A stretch of 64,000 nucleotides of DNA, taken from NCBI GenBank assembly GCA_965660165.1, contig CBFHYU010000004.1:24393-88392 (forward strand). Reading direction: 5' to 3'. A program made the translations under genes and the position numbers. Every line of letters begins with the position of its first letter. Position 1 is the first letter of the stretch. This DNA is from WTJO01 sp965660165. Lineage in GTDB: Bacteria; Pseudomonadota; Alphaproteobacteria; Puniceispirillales; Puniceispirillaceae. The notes under the pieces were generated by a model. The model searched no databases. It was given only the letters and a program-made list of their open reading frames with translations, and was not told the DNA's origin. Positions 53,756 to 63,220 of the stretch are shown piece by piece.

Positions 53756-55285
53756 TTATGATAATTTGTTAAGAAATTGCTTAGCGCTTTGTCTGATGTC
53801 TTCTTTTCGTTCATCCGCCATTTTATCCCATGTTCGGTACATCATGCCCATTCTGGGATTGTGTCTTAATCTGTTACTATTTCTGTCTAAAAAATCCCAA
53901 TAGAGATAGTTAAATGGACAGGCATCTTCGCCTGTTTTTTGTTTTACCTTATAGCGGCAAGACGCACAATAATCAGACATTCGGTCGATATAACTGCCGC
54001 CAGCCGCATAGGGTTTTGAGGCCATAATACCGCCATCTGCATATAGCACCATGCCACTTACATTTGGCAATTCAACCCATTCATAGGCATCTGCATAAAC
54101 AATTAAAAACCATTCATTCACCTGCTCAGGGGAAAGGCCAGCCAGAAGCGCAAAATTGCCAATAACCATCAATCTTTGAATATGATGGGCGTAGGCATAT
54201 TGTCTGGTCTGGCCTATGGACTGGCTAAGACAGAACATATCTGTTTCTCCCGTCCAGAAAAATTCAGGTAAGGGGCGTGTGGCATTTAGAACATTGAGGC
54301 TTTTATAGTCTGGCATATGATACCAATACAGCCCCCTTACATATTCACGCCATCCCAAAATTTGCCTGATAAAGCCTTCAGTTGCATTTAATGGTGCGCC
54401 AGCCTCATAATAGGCGTGCTCTGCCTGTCTTACCGCTTCAAACGGGCTTAACAGTCCACAATTGAGATAAAAGCCAATATGAGCATGAAACATAAAAGGC
54501 TCATCTGTAAGCATGGCATCCTGAAACTGTCCAAAATTTACCAACCTTTCGGCAATAAAATGGTCTAATGCCTGACGCGCTTGCTCAGCGGTTACTGCCA
54601 GAAAAAAAGGCTCAATATCACCAAAATGATCAGCAAACCTGTCTGATACAAGCGCTATTACCTCAGAGGTTATGTCATCAGGGGGAATCCGAAAGGGCTG
54701 TGGGATTGAAACCGTTTTATCAGGCGGCTTGCGATTATCATGATCATAATTCCATTGACCACCTTCAGGATTATCACCTGCCATCAAAATAGAATGTGTT
54801 ACCCGCATTGAGCGATAGAAATATTCCATTCTAAGCTGTTTGCGCCCATCCGCCCACTGCGCAAAATCGTCAATAGAGGCAAAGAACCTATCATCTTGCA
54901 AAGTGTGCACTGTACAGCCTAGTTGGGGCTGCCAGCTATCAATCTGTTGCTGAACGCGATATTCCCCTGCCTGTGTGACAAGAATTTCATCAGCATTGCA
55001 CGCCGCAATCGCGCGGGCTACTTCATCTGTAAAATTATGCGTATTTTCGGGATCATCCAATGTGATATATCGAACATGCCAGCCTTGTTCTGCCAACTGT
55101 TTCGCAAAATGGCGCATTGCAGACAGCACAAGGACAATCTTTTTTTTATGATGTTTTACATAACTTGTTTCATCTAATAATTCTGCCAAAAGCACGGTGC
55201 AATTTGATTTATCTGCCAGCTTCAGGCTGGAAATATCAAAGCTGAGCTGGTCTCCAAGAATTACACATAGCTGAGTTTTGGGCAT
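53756..55285 (-). CDS. Fe-S cryptochrome/(6-4) photolyase-related protein (FeS-BCP family)
   Basis: 509-residue flavoprotein of the bacterial (6-4) photolyase / CryB family, which repairs (6-4) photoproducts or senses blue light. The four cysteine ligands of the 4Fe-4S cluster are present: C352 (MFCLSQS) and C440, C443 and C456 in the CASC...ACPF region with the same spacing as Agrobacterium PhrB. The AYAHHIQRLMVIGNFALL histidine pair region, thought to matter for (6-4) repair, is also intact. It lies 11 bases after the CPD photolyase gene on the same strand, so one message carries both. Confidence 0.9.
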   Translation of the reverse strand: MPKTQLCVILGDQLSFDISSLKLADKSNCTVLLAELLDETSYVKHHKKKIVLVLSAMRHFAKQLAEQGWHVRYITLDDPENTHNFTDEVARAIAACNADEILVTQAGEYRVQQQIDSWQPQLGCTVHTLQDDRFFASIDDFAQWADGRKQLRMEYFYRSMRVTHSILMAGDNPEGGQWNYDHDNRKPPDKTVSIPQPFRIPPDDITSEVIALVSDRFADHFGDIEPFFLAVTAEQARQALDHFIAERLVNFGQFQDAMLTDEPFMFHAHIGFYLNCGLLSPFEAVRQAEHAYYEAGAPLNATEGFIRQILGWREYVRGLYWYHMPDYKSLNVLNATRPLPEFFWTGETDMFCLSQSIGQTRQYAYAHHIQRLMVIGNFALLAGLSPEQVNEWFLIVYADAYEWVELPNVSGMVLYADGGIMASKPYAAGGSYIDRMSDYCASCRYKVKQKTGEDACPFNYLYWDFLDRNSNRLRHNPRMGMMYRTWDKMADERKEDIRQSAKQFLNKLS

Positions 55286-55296
55286 AAGAATTTGCT

Positions 55297-56760
55297 TCAG
55301 GCAGTCTCAGAAATCTGTTTGAATCTATCTAGCGCTCTGAGGCGAGATGATTTCACATCTACCAGCGGATAGGGGTAATCTATACCAAGACGCAACTTAG
55401 CAGCTGACAGTATCTCTGTTGGCGCTTCAAAGGGATTAAATAAATATTTATCAGGCAGATGTGCCAATTCAGGTACAAATTTTCGGGTATAATGGCCGTT
55501 AGCATCGAATTTCTGGCCTTGTGTAATTGGATTAAACACTCTGAAATAGGGTGCGGCATCTGCACCACATCCTGCTATCCATTGCCATCCTGCACGATTA
55601 TTGGCAGGGTCAGCATCAAACAAGCAATCCCAAAACCAAGCTTCTCCTTTGCGCCAGTCAATCAACAGATTTTTGACTAAAAATGACCCTACAATCATAC
55701 GTAATCGGTTATGCATATAGCCTGTTTGATATAATTCACGCATGCCTGCATCAACTATGGGATAGCCAGTTTGTCCAGTTTGCCATGCCCGCAAATGCAT
55801 CTCATTATCTTCCCACTCAAATGCTTCAAATTTACGTTGTAGCGGCGTATGTTTTAATTCTGGGAATTGTTCTAATAAGGAATATGAAAATTCACGCCAG
55901 CCTAGCTCTGATTTGAAAATATCTAAATTTCTATCTGATGCATGTGTTGCCTCACTAGCCCGATACCATGCGGTATGCGCGGAAATTTGGCCAAAGCGCA
56001 AATAGGGCGATAGGCGTGATGTATTTTGTTTTGAAGGGAAGTTTCTGCCATCAGCATAATCTACCAACCCCTCATCCTGTGAGCTGATAAATGTCTCAAG
56101 CTGGGCATGTGCGCCATGTTCTGAAATATCCCATTGCTGATTAAGCTGTTTAGCCCAAGCCTTATCTGGCAACAGCCCTAATTCAGACAGGCTAGCCGAA
56201 GATTTAAGTTTTTGATGCACGCTAAATGCAGGGGGGGCAAGCGGCGCTCTTGGAGGTGACGCACCAAGACAGCCCCTACGATAAAAGGGGGTAAATACCC
56301 GATAGGGTGTGCCATCTGCCTTAGTCACCTCATCAGACGACCATAGCAGGCTTGTATCAATCTGATGCAGGCTAATCTTATGGCTTGCCAAAAATACTGC
56401 CAGCGCATCATCTTTGATTTTTTGCTGTGGGGTATGGCTTGTGCTAAGCGTTATGTGCTGTGCGCCTGTTTGCTGGCAAATTTGAAGCAAAATCTCATCT
56501 AATGAGCCGCGAAAAAGATTTAAGCGACCCTCTAGCTGGCTGTCCAGACTATCAAGCGCATGATGAAGCCAGACAGCACTTGCTGCACCATACCCATCTT
56601 TTTGTATAGGAGGGTTGTCTGAATGGCCATCAAACGCCTGTTTTTCAAGCACAAATACAGGCAAAACCAATGTGGCTAATGCGCTATGAGATAAAGCTGG
56701 ATTATCGGCAAGACGCAAATCATCTCTGAAAAGATGAATAGATATATCTGGGGTGTGCAT
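55297..56760 (-). CDS. phrB: Deoxyribodipyrimidine (CPD) photolyase, class I
   Basis: Repairs cyclobutane pyrimidine dimers with blue light. 487 residues: N-terminal antenna-binding Rossmann domain (SIHLFRDDLRLADNPAL), and FAD-binding helical domain with KSELGWREFSYSLL, MHNRLRMIVGSFLVK, DADPANNRAGWQWIAG and a C-terminal PDKYLFNPFEAP. The tryptophan-rich electron-transfer chain region looks intact. Co-transcribed with the Fe-S type photolyase downstream. Confidence 0.95.
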   Translation of the reverse strand: MHTPDISIHLFRDDLRLADNPALSHSALATLVLPVFVLEKQAFDGHSDNPPIQKDGYGAASAVWLHHALDSLDSQLEGRLNLFRGSLDEILLQICQQTGAQHITLSTSHTPQQKIKDDALAVFLASHKISLHQIDTSLLWSSDEVTKADGTPYRVFTPFYRRGCLGASPPRAPLAPPAFSVHQKLKSSASLSELGLLPDKAWAKQLNQQWDISEHGAHAQLETFISSQDEGLVDYADGRNFPSKQNTSRLSPYLRFGQISAHTAWYRASEATHASDRNLDIFKSELGWREFSYSLLEQFPELKHTPLQRKFEAFEWEDNEMHLRAWQTGQTGYPIVDAGMRELYQTGYMHNRLRMIVGSFLVKNLLIDWRKGEAWFWDCLFDADPANNRAGWQWIAGCGADAAPYFRVFNPITQGQKFDANGHYTRKFVPELAHLPDKYLFNPFEAPTEILSAAKLRLGIDYPYPLVDVKSSRLRALDRFKQISETA

Positions 56761-56855
56761 GAACTCTCTTACAAAGATATGTATGCTAGTTTATTCGACA
56801 GCACGAGCTAGATGGATGCATATTTTCGATGATTTAGCGCATTTTGCCTGATTTT

Positions 56856-57260
56856 TTATATACCAGCCTGTATCAATGCTGTTCTGCTTTGCCTCTCATC
56901 GGCGGTTAGCGTTATCGCTGTGCCAGCGCCCCAGACAGGGCCAGGCCATGCCGCATCACCTGTAAATCTAGCCACAATATGAAGATGGAATTGCGGCACC
57001 ATATTGCCTAATGCGCCGATATTTATTTTATCAGGCGCTAGGTGGACTTCCAGATGTCTGCTTAGTGATAGCATCAGCTCATGCATCGCCATCATGCTAT
57101 TTGGCGGTATCTGGTGCCATTCCTTCAGACCGTCAATTTGCGGGATTAGCAACAGCCAGAAAAAACGGCTGTCATCCACAAGCCTAATTTGAATATTTGA
57201 TTTAATATCAATTAGCTGGCTAGTGTTATCAATCTTTTCATCTAGAATAAATTCTGTCAT
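56856..57260 (-). CDS. HIT-family hydrolase/transferase
   Basis: 134-residue histidine-triad protein. The active-site region reads VPQFHLHIVAR, where the first histidine of the usual HxHxH is Gln, a variant common in proteobacterial members. Such enzymes hydrolyse or transfer nucleotides, acting on dinucleotides or adenylated amines. The start overlaps the upstream desaturase gene by 4 bases, so the two are translationally coupled; no mechanistic link between them is known to me. Confidence 0.85.
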   Translation of the reverse strand: MTEFILDEKIDNTSQLIDIKSNIQIRLVDDSRFFWLLLIPQIDGLKEWHQIPPNSMMAMHELMLSLSRHLEVHLAPDKINIGALGNMVPQFHLHIVARFTGDAAWPGPVWGAGTAITLTADERQSRTALIQAGI

Positions 57261-58291
57261 TTTTGTGATGTTGCCAATTCTCGTTTCAGAAAAACAGCCT
57301 CTCCTTTTAGCTGGCGCACCAAGATAGGTAGCATCTCTTTATAGGCAGCCCAAATTGAGGGGGAAGGCGGCGGAAGGTCATCTTTAAGCAAGCGGTGCAA
57401 TTCTGGCAGATTATAGTATGGCACGGCTGGAAATATATGATGTTCAACATGATAATTCATATTTAGATAGATAAATCTAGATATGGGATTCATATAGACA
57501 GTTCTGGTATTCAGCCTATGGTCAGATACATTATCATCTAGCCCACCATGCTGGATTAGGCCTGTAAGATTAAAATGCCATGAGCCGTAAATTCGAGGGC
57601 CACCAATCAGCATTATCGGAATCCAGCTTTGAGATACCACACAGCTAGCGATAATGCCCGCATATATCAACAGCCAGATATAGGAAATAATGATTGCATC
57701 TTTATGTTTGCTTTGCGGGATAAATGTAGCGTGATCATCAGGAATACGGCCAGTTAGATGGATAAGCATCTGTCTAAATGCGTCAATAATATCTGGAATA
57801 CCAAAAAAATTAAGGCAGGTGTGAAGTGCCTTTGGTGGCCGCATCAACGCAATTTCAGGGTCACGTCCAACTATCAATGTATCAGTATGATGGCGCGCAT
57901 GACTATATTTCCATGTTATAGGATTGCGCATAATCATAAAACAGGCAATCTGATAGACAATTTCATTCATCCAACTTGTTTTGAAGGCAGTGCCATGCCC
58001 TGCCTCATGCCAGCGAGAATCTGCCGCTGAGGCATATAACACGCCATAGGCTAGCCAAAGAGGGATAGCAAGCCAGCTAGCCCCTAGCATCACAGCAGAG
58101 CTACCAAACCCTATCAATAAGCTATAAAGAAGCAGAGTATCCCGTAAGGCTGGCAGATCGCGCCGTTGCATAAGCTGCTTTAATACAGTTTTATCTAAGG
58201 GAGGTTTATACCAATTTGGTGAGCGCGGCGCGGCATTCCCATTTGCGCGCTGAAATTCAGCCAAATCATAATCTGCTTGTGTTCTGCTCAT
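57257..58291 (-). CDS. Membrane fatty acid desaturase
   Basis: 344-residue integral membrane di-iron desaturase/hydroxylase. The three histidine boxes are HEAGHG (95-100), HARHHTD (131-137) and HVEHH (281-285), and about four membrane helices separate them. It introduces a double bond into acyl chains, or hydroxylates a related substrate. Substrate (lipid, fatty acyl or carotenoid-like) cannot be read. It forms an operon with the HIT gene and is divergent from the DMT transporter gene. Confidence 0.88.
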   Translation of the reverse strand: MSRTQADYDLAEFQRANGNAAPRSPNWYKPPLDKTVLKQLMQRRDLPALRDTLLLYSLLIGFGSSAVMLGASWLAIPLWLAYGVLYASAADSRWHEAGHGTAFKTSWMNEIVYQIACFMIMRNPITWKYSHARHHTDTLIVGRDPEIALMRPPKALHTCLNFFGIPDIIDAFRQMLIHLTGRIPDDHATFIPQSKHKDAIIISYIWLLIYAGIIASCVVSQSWIPIMLIGGPRIYGSWHFNLTGLIQHGGLDDNVSDHRLNTRTVYMNPISRFIYLNMNYHVEHHIFPAVPYYNLPELHRLLKDDLPPPSPSIWAAYKEMLPILVRQLKGEAVFLKRELATSQK

Positions 58292-58483
58292 ATCTCAGAC
58301 TGTGCCATGAGTTCTGCCGCCATTCAAGATGCTAGCGCTTATCACTATGATAAGAGAGGCTGGTTTTTAGTAACTTTATGTATTCTTGGCTTGCGTTTTG
58401 AAGATTAGAGGTGCTGATATAGTGGATGGTTGTCTTGGATAGGCACTGTGCGGGAGTATAGATTGGCGCAAAAAGTTGAAAAT

Positions 58484-59347
58484 ATGAAAGGGGCATTATT
58501 GATGATGCTCGCAATGTTCATCTTTTCTGGAGTTGATGCAATCGCCAAATTGCTTACCCTTGATTATCACCCGCTTCAGATAGTCTGGACACGCCAATTA
58601 GGTCTAATCTTATGCGTTTGTGTGCTGTTATATATCAAAGGTAGTGTGTTGTTTCAGACAACACATATCAAACTACAGATTTTCAGAGGTGTTATTGCGG
58701 TTGGTTCTGCTATTTTATTTATTGTTTCAATTAAATTTGTACCGCTTACAGATGCAATCACCATCACCTTTATTTCACCGTTTATTGTTACAATCGCAGG
58801 CGCGCTTATCCTTAAAGAACGCATTGGGATTTATCGATGGCTTGCGGTTTTATTTGGGTTTGTTGGCGCGCTGATCGTGCTTCGGCCAGGCTTTCATGCC
58901 TTTCACCCTGCATTATTGCTGGCAGGGGTTGCGGCTTCGTTATTTGCCTTGCGTCAGATAATATCACGTCATGTGGGGGCAGATGATTCAACCATGACCA
59001 CTATTGTATATACTGCCTTAACAGGCTTTGTGATAACCTCAATCCCCTTATATTTTGTGTTTGAAATGCCCGCCAACAGCCATCATCTAATGCTGATGTG
59101 CGCCATGGCTGTACTTGCGGCATGTGGAGAGATTCTGGTGATACGGGCGCTTGAAATTGCGCTTGCGGTTGCGGTTGCGCCCTTGCACTACAGTATTCTA
59201 ATCTGGGGTAGCCTGTATGGTTATTTCATCTTTGGGCATATTGCTGATTTCTGGACATGGCTAGGCGCATCTGTGATTATTGCCTCTGGTCTATTTACGG
59301 TTTATCGTGAATGGATACGAAACTATCACTCTGCGGCGGCCAAATGA
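58484..59347 (+). CDS. EamA/DMT-superfamily drug/metabolite transporter
   Basis: About 287 residues with ten hydrophobic spans in two EamA repeats (the first begins GALLMMLAMFIFSGVDAIAKLL). ATG 58484 is chosen because the EamA domain starts there; a frame from TTG 58430 adds 18 residues with no support. Substrate unknown; members export amino acids, nucleotides or sulfur metabolites. Its stop overlaps the next gene's start (ATGA), so the transporter is coupled to the sulfhydrylase fusion, hinting at a sulfur-amino-acid-related role (inference). Confidence 0.85.
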   Translation: MKGALLMMLAMFIFSGVDAIAKLLTLDYHPLQIVWTRQLGLILCVCVLLYIKGSVLFQTTHIKLQIFRGVIAVGSAILFIVSIKFVPLTDAITITFISPFIVTIAGALILKERIGIYRWLAVLFGFVGALIVLRPGFHAFHPALLLAGVAASLFALRQIISRHVGADDSTMTTIVYTALTGFVITSIPLYFVFEMPANSHHLMLMCAMAVLAACGEILVIRALEIALAVAVAPLHYSILIWGSLYGYFIFGHIADFWTWLGASVIIASGLFTVYREWIRNYHSAAAK

Positions 59348-61134
59348 CACAGACAAACCATATTGATAGCCAAATTGCAGCTATCTTACAAAATACCAAA
59401 ACAATTGCAGTGGTCGGCGCGTCTGATAATTGGAAGCGACCTTCTTATTATGTGATGAAATATCTATTGTCACATGGTTATCAAATAATACCAGTTAATC
59501 CGCGTCTTGCAGGCCAGACTATTTTGGATCAGACCTGCTATGCCAACCTTTTCGATATTCCGCAAGAAATTGATATGGTTGATATTTTTAGACCGTCTTC
59601 GGATTGCCCGCAGATTGTAGAAGATGCGATCACAATCGGGGCTAAAACTATTTGGATGCAAATTGGGGTAGCGCATGAAGATGCCGCTAGCCATGCATCA
59701 GAGGCTGGTTTGAATGTCATCATGGATAAATGTCCCAAGATAGAACATACCAGACTATCAGGGCTATTGGGGCTGGGCGGGTTTGCCTCAGGGTTTTTGT
59801 CATCTCTTCGGCCAGCTGCACCGAACGTGCCACCAGCACAAAGGGATGGGGGGCTATTTTTCTCTGAAAAGCTAGAAACCCTGTCGATCCATGCAGGGGC
59901 ACGGCCAGATGCAGCAACAGGCGCACGGCAAGTGCCTGTCTATCATACAGCCGCCTTTGCCTTTGATAATACCGATCACGCCGCTAGCTTGTATGATTTG
60001 CAACAACCGGGCAATATTTATGGGCGGCTATCCAATCCAACGACTGCAGTGCTGGAACAAAGGCTAGCCTCTCTTGATGGCGGCATCGGGGCTTGCTCAG
60101 TTGGTTCAGGCCATGCCGCACAGCTAGTCGGCTTATACCCGCTTATGAAACCAAATGCGAAAATTATTGCCAGCACGCGTCTTTATGGTGGTTCAATTAC
60201 GCAATTTGCATTTAGTTTCAAGAAGTTCGGATGGGATGTTAAATTTGTGGATGTAGCTGATTTTGATGCTGTAAACGCAGCATGTGGCGACCCTGAAGCA
60301 GCTTTGCTTTTTACTGAATCGCTGGCTAATCCAGATGGTAATATCTCTGATCTTGAAGCGCTTGCTAAAATCGCCCATGCCCATAATTTACCGTTTGTTG
60401 TGGATAATACAATGGCGACGCCTATATTGTGCCGCCCCAAAGAATGGGGCGCTGATCTGGTGCTGTATTCAACCACTAAATTTCTAGCAGGTCATGGGCA
60501 GGCATTGGGTGGCGCTGTGGTTGATACAGGGCTTTATGATTGGGGGAATGGTCGGTTTGATTCATTGTGCCAACCAGACCCTGCCTATCACGGTATCAGC
60601 TTCAGCGAGACATTTGGCCCACTATGTTTTATTACCTATTGCCATGCCTCTGTATTACGTGATTTAGGCCCTGTTTTATCACCTCATAATGCTTGGCTTA
60701 CCTTATTGGGGCTTGAAACTCTGCCGCTTAGAATGCGCCAGCATATGCACAATGCAGAACAGGTAGCGCGATTTTTGGCAGACCATCCAAAGGTAGAGTA
60801 TGTATCTTGGGCAGGCTTGCCAGATTCTCGCTATAATGAGCTAGCACAGAAATATCTTAGCGTTGGGGCAGGGTCAGTCTTTACCTTTTCTGTTCAAGGC
60901 GGGCTTGATGCGGGCATGCGGCTGGTTGAGGGCTGTAATCTTATCTCACATCTGGCAAATATCGGCGATACTAGAAGCTTGATTATTCATCCAGCCTCTA
61001 CCACGCATAGACAACTTACCTCAGAACAGCGCGAAAAATCAGGCTTAGGGGATAGCACCTTACGCCTGTCTGTTGGCATTGAACATGCAGATGACATCAT
61101 CGAAGATTTAAGACAGGCGCTAGCGCGTATTTAA
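59344..61134 (+). CDS. Fusion: CoA-binding (YccU-like) domain plus O-acetylhomoserine sulfhydrylase
   Basis: 596 residues in one frame. Residues about 1-145 are a CoA-binding Rossmann domain (VGASDNWKRPSYYVMKYLL; VDIFRPSSDC; MDKCPKIEH). From about 175 to the end lies a complete Cys/Met-metabolism PLP enzyme (LSIHAGARPDAATGARQVPV; YGRLSNPTTAVLEQRLA; PLP lysine K379 in YSTTKFLAGHGQA; the C-terminal RLSVGIEHADDIIEDL). This family makes homocysteine from O-acetylhomoserine and sulfide. In other bacteria the two parts are known to occur as neighbouring genes (from memory). The CoA domain may sense acetyl-CoA or CoA release, which is inference. Confidence 0.88.
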   Translation: MTQTNHIDSQIAAILQNTKTIAVVGASDNWKRPSYYVMKYLLSHGYQIIPVNPRLAGQTILDQTCYANLFDIPQEIDMVDIFRPSSDCPQIVEDAITIGAKTIWMQIGVAHEDAASHASEAGLNVIMDKCPKIEHTRLSGLLGLGGFASGFLSSLRPAAPNVPPAQRDGGLFFSEKLETLSIHAGARPDAATGARQVPVYHTAAFAFDNTDHAASLYDLQQPGNIYGRLSNPTTAVLEQRLASLDGGIGACSVGSGHAAQLVGLYPLMKPNAKIIASTRLYGGSITQFAFSFKKFGWDVKFVDVADFDAVNAACGDPEAALLFTESLANPDGNISDLEALAKIAHAHNLPFVVDNTMATPILCRPKEWGADLVLYSTTKFLAGHGQALGGAVVDTGLYDWGNGRFDSLCQPDPAYHGISFSETFGPLCFITYCHASVLRDLGPVLSPHNAWLTLLGLETLPLRMRQHMHNAEQVARFLADHPKVEYVSWAGLPDSRYNELAQKYLSVGAGSVFTFSVQGGLDAGMRLVEGCNLISHLANIGDTRSLIIHPASTTHRQLTSEQREKSGLGDSTLRLSVGIEHADDIIEDLRQALARI

Positions 61135-61136
61135 GC

Positions 61137-61889
61137 CTAATAGGTAGCGCGGCCACCTGAGAGGTCATATACAGCTCCTGTGCTATAGGAACATCCCTCT
61201 GAGCTGAGAAATTCAACCAGATTGGCAATCTCATCAACACTTCCCATGCGCCCCATTGGAATTTTAGACAGCATATATTCGATATGACTGTCTTTGACAT
61301 CTTTCAGCATTTCTGTATCAACCACCGCAGGGCAGATAACATTGACACTAATATTTGAGGTGGCAAGCTCTTTGCCTAGACTTTTAGTAAAGCCGATAAG
61401 CCCTGCCTTTGACGCTGAATAGGCTGATGCATTTGGATTACCTTCTTTTCCTGCAATAGAGGCAATATTGACGATACGACCATAATTGGCAGATTGCATC
61501 ATTGGCACAATCGTTTTACAGCAATAAAAAATACCATTGAGATTAACATCCATCACCTTGTGCCAGACATCGTTTGGATAGTCCGTGACAGGGGCAGTTG
61601 CACCCGCAAGACCAGCTGCATTGACCAATAATTCAACACCGCCTAGCGTCTGTTGCGCCTGCTTTGCAGCAGCCTCAACATTGTCAAAGCTACTAACATC
61701 TACCTTGTGATAGCTTACCTTGCCTGTGCTAGACAGGCTATCGGCAGCTTGGGCTAATCTAGCTTCATCCAAATCCCATAATGCAACTGCGGCACCTTTT
61801 TCAAGAAACCGTTTTGCAATTGCATATCCCATGCCTCTTGCACCGCCCGTAATAACGGCTCTGCGGCCTTCAAGATGTGAATTATCCAT
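61137..61889 (-). CDS. Short-chain dehydrogenase/reductase
   Basis: 250-residue SDR. Cofactor motif TGGARGMGYAIA (about 14), NAAGLAG region, catalytic Y157-x3-K161 in AYSASKAGLIGFTKS, and the C-terminal VYDLSGGRATY. The arginine in the GxxRGMG loop and a following Asp in LWDLDEARL suggest NAD use. It lies 3 bases after the enolase-like gene and converges on the sulfhydrylase fusion gene. Its place in the kinase / enolase-like / SDR cassette suggests oxidation or reduction of a hydroxy acid, but the substrate is unknown. Confidence 0.85.
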   Translation of the reverse strand: MDNSHLEGRRAVITGGARGMGYAIAKRFLEKGAAVALWDLDEARLAQAADSLSSTGKVSYHKVDVSSFDNVEAAAKQAQQTLGGVELLVNAAGLAGATAPVTDYPNDVWHKVMDVNLNGIFYCCKTIVPMMQSANYGRIVNIASIAGKEGNPNASAYSASKAGLIGFTKSLGKELATSNISVNVICPAVVDTEMLKDVKDSHIEYMLSKIPMGRMGSVDEIANLVEFLSSEGCSYSTGAVYDLSGGRATY

Positions 61890-61892
61890 AAT

Positions 61893-63206
61893 TTATCCTT
61901 TCTTGGCTACCCTTTGCTTATGCCACCAACTACCTGATAATGGGGTGCCCCCAACAAAATGCTGGCGGCCTATCTGGTCTTGAATACGTAAACACTCATT
62001 CCATTTCACCATACGTTCTGAGCGTTGAAAAGACCCAACTTTTAACTGGCCTGCCCCTAATCCAGTGGCAAGATGGCTGATGGTGCTATCTTCGCTTTCA
62101 CCTGATCTGGCAGATACAATAGTCTGCCATCCAGCATTTTGGGCTAGTTTGAAGGTTTCAACAGCCTCGCTAACTGTGCCTATCTGATTTACTTTTAATA
62201 GAACAGCATTACAGGCATTATCCGCAATAGCCTGAGCGACAATATCTTTATCTGTGACAAGATAATCATCTCCGATAATTTGAATATTATGACCAAATCG
62301 CTTGGTAAAGGCTATCATGCCATCTGTGTCATCTTCTGCAAGCGGGTCTTCAATAGACACAATCGGATAGCTGTCAATCCAGCTTCCTATCAAGTCAATC
62401 ATCTGCTCGGTGGATAAAAACCTGTCTTCAAGTGCGAGATAATATCCAGAATCCTTCCTAAATTCGGAAGCAGCAATATCTAGTGAAATAACAACATTCT
62501 TACCAGGCGTTTCACCGCATTTTTCAATCGCTTGGGTTAATGTTTCAAGTGCATCTTCATTGCTTGCAAAATCAGGCCACCAGCCGCCTTCATCTGCAAT
62601 GCCGCTAAGTTTGCCTTTGGAGGCCATAATATCACCTGCGGCAAAATATACTTCAGAGGTGATTTCCATCATTTGATCAAAATCTGATGCGCCAGGAACC
62701 ATAATCATAAAATCCTGAATATCAACACGGCTTGCCGCATGCGCACCACCGCCAAAAATCTGAATTTCGGCAAGTGGCAGGCTAGGACGGCAATCATAGC
62801 GTTTTGCAATATGGTGCCATAATGGTGTAGCGCTATCTTTGGCGGCTGTATGCAAAGCGGCAAGTGAGCAGGCCACAAGCGCATTACCGCCCAATTTTTC
62901 TTTTAGTTGTGACGGGTCAAGCTCTAGTAAAGCATCATCAATAGCGTACTGGTCAGATATATCCATGCCAGCTAATTTGTCTGCGATAACGGTATTTATT
63001 CCAAAAATTGCCTTTTGAACATCTTTTCCTCTAAGAAAGGTGCCGCCATCTCTTAGGTCAACAGCTTCTCTTGTGCCGCGTGAGGCGCCAGCAGGCGCAA
63101 TCGCGCGTCCAACAATGCCATTATCAAGCGTAATTTCAGCTTCAATAGTAGGCTGGCCTCTTGAATCCCAAACTCGGCGTGCATAAACAGAGGAAATAGA
63201 TGACAT
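61893..63206 (-). CDS. Divergent enolase paralogue with altered active site
   Basis: 437-residue enolase-superfamily protein, clearly homologous to eno over its full length: RRVWDSRGQPTIEAEITL, GGNALVACSLAALHTA, ADEGGWWP, SLDIAASEF, SIEDPLAEDD, IIGDDYLVTD and LLKVNQIGTVSEA. The metal ligands, catalytic Lys and Glu (of DEGG) are kept, but the conserved His of SHRSGETED is Ala366 (SARSGESED). The glutamate of the VQE motif is Asp (VDIQDFMIM), and the substrate loop reads PAGASRGTREA instead of PSGASTGAYEA. It therefore probably acts on a substrate other than 2-phosphoglycerate. Enolase-like enzymes with new jobs are known, for example carboxyphosphonoenolpyruvate synthase. Co-transcribed with a kinase gene upstream and an SDR downstream. 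Confidence 0.88.
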   Translation of the reverse strand: MSSISSVYARRVWDSRGQPTIEAEITLDNGIVGRAIAPAGASRGTREAVDLRDGGTFLRGKDVQKAIFGINTVIADKLAGMDISDQYAIDDALLELDPSQLKEKLGGNALVACSLAALHTAAKDSATPLWHHIAKRYDCRPSLPLAEIQIFGGGAHAASRVDIQDFMIMVPGASDFDQMMEITSEVYFAAGDIMASKGKLSGIADEGGWWPDFASNEDALETLTQAIEKCGETPGKNVVISLDIAASEFRKDSGYYLALEDRFLSTEQMIDLIGSWIDSYPIVSIEDPLAEDDTDGMIAFTKRFGHNIQIIGDDYLVTDKDIVAQAIADNACNAVLLKVNQIGTVSEAVETFKLAQNAGWQTIVSARSGESEDSTISHLATGLGAGQLKVGSFQRSERMVKWNECLRIQDQIGRQHFVGGTPLSGSWWHKQRVAKKG

Positions 63207-63220
63207 AGGCTATGGTTTTC

